DNA of 7,809 nt, taken from contig JBFJWU010000150.1 of NCBI GenBank assembly GCA_041623475.1, forward strand, positions 1 through 7,809. The letters are read 5' to 3'. Source of the stretch: JBFJWU01 sp041623475 [NCBI: bacterium] (GTDB taxonomy: Bacteria; J088). How positions within the stretch are numbered: the first letter of the stretch is position 1; every line of letters starts with the position of its first letter. Shown piece by piece: positions 6,400-7,809 of this stretch. Made by a program: the position numbers and the translations under genes. Under the pieces are notes generated by a model, which was not told where the DNA came from, searched no databases, and was given only the letters and a program-made list of their open reading frames with translations.

Positions 6400-7328
6400 A
6401 ATGCCCCCTCGTCCAGAACGGCGTTCCAGACCGCGACCTCAGGCCGTTCGCCGGTTAATTTTCGGACCTCCTGGAATCCGGTCGGGCTGGTCACATTGAT
6501 CTCTGTCAAAAACCCGCCGACAATATCCAGGCCGACCAGCCTCAATCCGTACTCTTGAAGCAACGGCTTTACGGCATCGACAATTCTGGTGTCAACGTCG
6601 GCCGGATCAACCGGTTCAACGACACCACCCTGCATCATGTTGCCGCGGAAATCGCCGCCGGTCGGAATCCGGCAAATGGCCCCAATAATCTGGCCATCCA
6701 TCAGCAACACCCGCGTGTCGCCCTTGTCAACATCGGGAATAAACGCCTGGGCCATGGTCCAGTTCTGTCCATCATTGGTCGCGGACTGCAGGATCGACGC
6801 CAGGTTGGGATCATCCAGGGCGGCTCGAAATATTCCGCTGCCACCAAACCCATCCAGCGGTTTGACCACAGCGGTTCCGCCGACCTCTTCAATAAATCCG
6901 CGAATTCGCTCCCGGTCCCGGGCCACCAACGTACGTGGCATTAACTCCGGGAAACGCAGTGCGAGGATTTTTTCGTTCGCGAAACGCAGGCCCGCCGGAG
7001 AATTAATCGTCTGGATGTCCGGGACCATCTCGATCAATTGCGTCGCGTGCAGATAAACATCATCAAAGGGCGGATCCTCCCGGAACCACACCGTGTCAAA
7101 GTCGCTGACATCCAGCCATTCCGGAGCCGAGGCACTGAACCAGGGGTCTCCGGGAAACGACATCCGCCGCGCGTGTACCGTAACCCGCCCGTCGGCGAAC
7201 CCGATATCTGCGTGCGTGGCGGTAAATACCTGGGCACCTATTTCGCCAGCCCGCTCCATCAGGGCGCGAGTTGTATCCTTTGCCGGGTTGAAAGATTCCG
7301 GCCTCGAACTCAGGAACAGGGATTTCAC
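6396..7328 (-). CDS. gshB: Glutathione synthetase (ATP-grasp)
   Basis: GshB joins gamma-glutamylcysteine and glycine with ATP to make glutathione in the cytoplasm. From the GTG at 7328 the product has 310 residues, close to the 316 of Escherichia coli. The N-terminus SLFLSSRPESFNPAKDTT is the GshB pre-ATP-grasp strand and loop. The R-x-DPPFD signature is at 83-89 (REDPPFD), NEK at 118-120, and the ATP-grasp loop KPLDGFGGSGIF at 156-167. The magnesium- and substrate-binding EINVTSPTG lies at 276-284. The frame stays open upstream to an ATG at 7421, but that stretch overlaps gshA and would add 31 unrelated residues, so the GTG is preferred; only two bases separate it from the gshA stop. The position equivalent to the Cys in the E. 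coli SPTC motif is Gly here (SPTG). The stop overlaps the mrcA start by four bases. Confidence 0.95.
   Translation of the reverse strand: MKSLFLSSRPESFNPAKDTTRALMERAGEIGAQVFTATHADIGFADGRVTVHARRMSFPGDPWFSASAPEWLDVSDFDTVWFREDPPFDDVYLHATQLIEMVPDIQTINSPAGLRFANEKILALRFPELMPRTLVARDRERIRGFIEEVGGTAVVKPLDGFGGSGIFRAALDDPNLASILQSATNDGQNWTMAQAFIPDVDKGDTRVLLMDGQIIGAICRIPTGGDFRGNMMQGGVVEPVDPADVDTRIVDAVKPLLQEYGLRLVGLDIVGGFLTEINVTSPTGFQEVRKLTGERPEVAVWNAVLDEGAL
6404..6410 (-). promoter_or_regulatory. Ribosome binding site for mrcA
   Basis: On the minus strand GAGGGGG ends four bases before the GTG start of mrcA and lies within the last codons of gshB. It supports the GTG start, which is needed because no ATG precedes the membrane segment in a suitable place. 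Confidence 0.6.
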
Positions 7329-7330
7329 AA

Positions 7331-7809
7331 TCAGCCCAGCGACAATTCCCGGCAGGCTGCAGACGCAATCAGCTCTGACATCCATCCGTAAACTTTGCGC
7401 CGGACCGGATCCTGGACACATTTATCGTCACAGGCGTGATCGCCGCCGCATAAATGCGCAAAGACCATACCCTTTGAGTTCAGGTTTTCTGTTTCGTCCC
7501 GGGAACAGTGATATCGGAAAAAGCCACCAATATTCCTGCCGCCGGCCGCCATAACCACCGGCTCGGCCACGCAGTCCCCGATAATATCCCGAGTATAGAT
7601 ACCTTCCTGGACCATGACCCGGGTGATCGCCCGCCCACCCTTGCCTCGTTGCATCTTTTGCCGGGTCTTGCGATTCGGTTCACGAACGATGTCCGAAGCT
7701 TCAACCGTCAGGATCCCCATCCCGAATGTGCCCGCCTCGTCCTTGATGACAACAAACGGCCGGTCATTGATACCACGCTCGCGATACTCGTCGGCAATCT
7801 GGTCGAGCA
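7331..7809 (-). CDS. gshA: Glutamate-cysteine ligase, A. ferrooxidans-type GshA, C-terminal part
   Basis: GshA makes gamma-glutamylcysteine from glutamate and cysteine with ATP, the first step of glutathione synthesis. The gene enters from the right edge; 158 C-terminal residues and the stop are in the window. The frame begins LDQIADEYRERGINDRPFVV, followed by IKDEAGTFGMGILTV, matching the FVVxKxDxGTYGMGIM-type ATP-binding stretch of this family. Next come NRKTRQKM, VQEGIYT, AEPVVMAAGGRNIGGFFRYH and ENLNSKGMVFAHL, all in the family's order. This is the GshA group named after Acidithiobacillus ferrooxidans (TIGR02049/PF08886), unrelated in detail to enterobacterial GshA. Towards the end a Cys-rich stretch (HLCGGDHACDDKC) appears where relatives often have one or two cysteines. 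The stop (TGA, 7331-7333) is two bases before the gshB start, so the two are surely co-transcribed. The promoter and the N-terminal part, roughly two thirds of the protein, lie outside the window. Confidence 0.92.
   Translation of the reverse strand, partial: LDQIADEYRERGINDRPFVVIKDEAGTFGMGILTVEASDIVREPNRKTRQKMQRGKGGRAITRVMVQEGIYTRDIIGDCVAEPVVMAAGGRNIGGFFRYHCSRDETENLNSKGMVFAHLCGGDHACDDKCVQDPVRRKVYGWMSELIASAACRELSLG

Noticed and set aside
5110-6558. Long plus-strand open frames opposite mrcA
   Set aside because: They are antisense shadows of a clear PBP1A gene, with Arg/Gln-rich composition and no domain signature.
7329-7421. ATG at 7421 as the gshB start
   Set aside because: It would add 31 residues encoded within gshA that bear no resemblance to GshB. 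The GTG at 7328 places the conserved first strand at the N-terminus.

Overview
The window is GC-rich, tightly packed proteobacterial DNA. The glutamate-cysteine ligase belongs to the Acidithiobacillus ferrooxidans-type GshA family, which as far as I know is common in beta- and gammaproteobacteria. Together with a class A PBP1A it points to a Gram-negative proteobacterium, perhaps a gammaproteobacterium; that placement is inference. Several genes appear to start with GTG. No RNA gene, insertion sequence, CRISPR array or phage gene was seen.

Layout: (1) Bases 1-683, minus strand: the N-terminal part of a family-4-like glycosyltransferase that runs off the left edge. Its last 25-30 codons stop looking like a glycosyltransferase and look like a DinB-type four-helix protein, which suggests a chimeric junction or rearrangement near base 90. 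(2) Bases 684-877: a divergent intergenic region with a candidate extended -10 promoter inside a small palindrome. (3) Bases 878-3685, plus strand: an overlapping three-gene cassette encoding a Gfo/Idh/MocA sugar-nucleotide oxidoreductase (WlbA/WbpB-like), a left-handed beta-helix acyltransferase and a DegT/DnrJ/EryC1 (WbpE-like) PLP aminotransferase. Oxidation at C3, transamination and N-acylation is the logic used to make UDP-2,3-diacetamido-2,3-dideoxyglucuronate for O-antigen or other surface glycans. (4) Bases 3686-3753: a short convergent gap. (5) Bases 3754-7809, minus strand, transcribed right to left: gshA (C-terminal part only), gshB and mrcA, joined by a 2-base gap and a 4-base overlap, so apparently one operon.

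The left half therefore makes and probably transfers a modified surface sugar, while the right half makes glutathione and polymerises and crosslinks peptidoglycan. I see no clearly new multi-gene system. The points most worth a second look are the glycosyltransferase/DinB junction at the left edge and the close translational linkage of glutathione synthesis with PBP1A.
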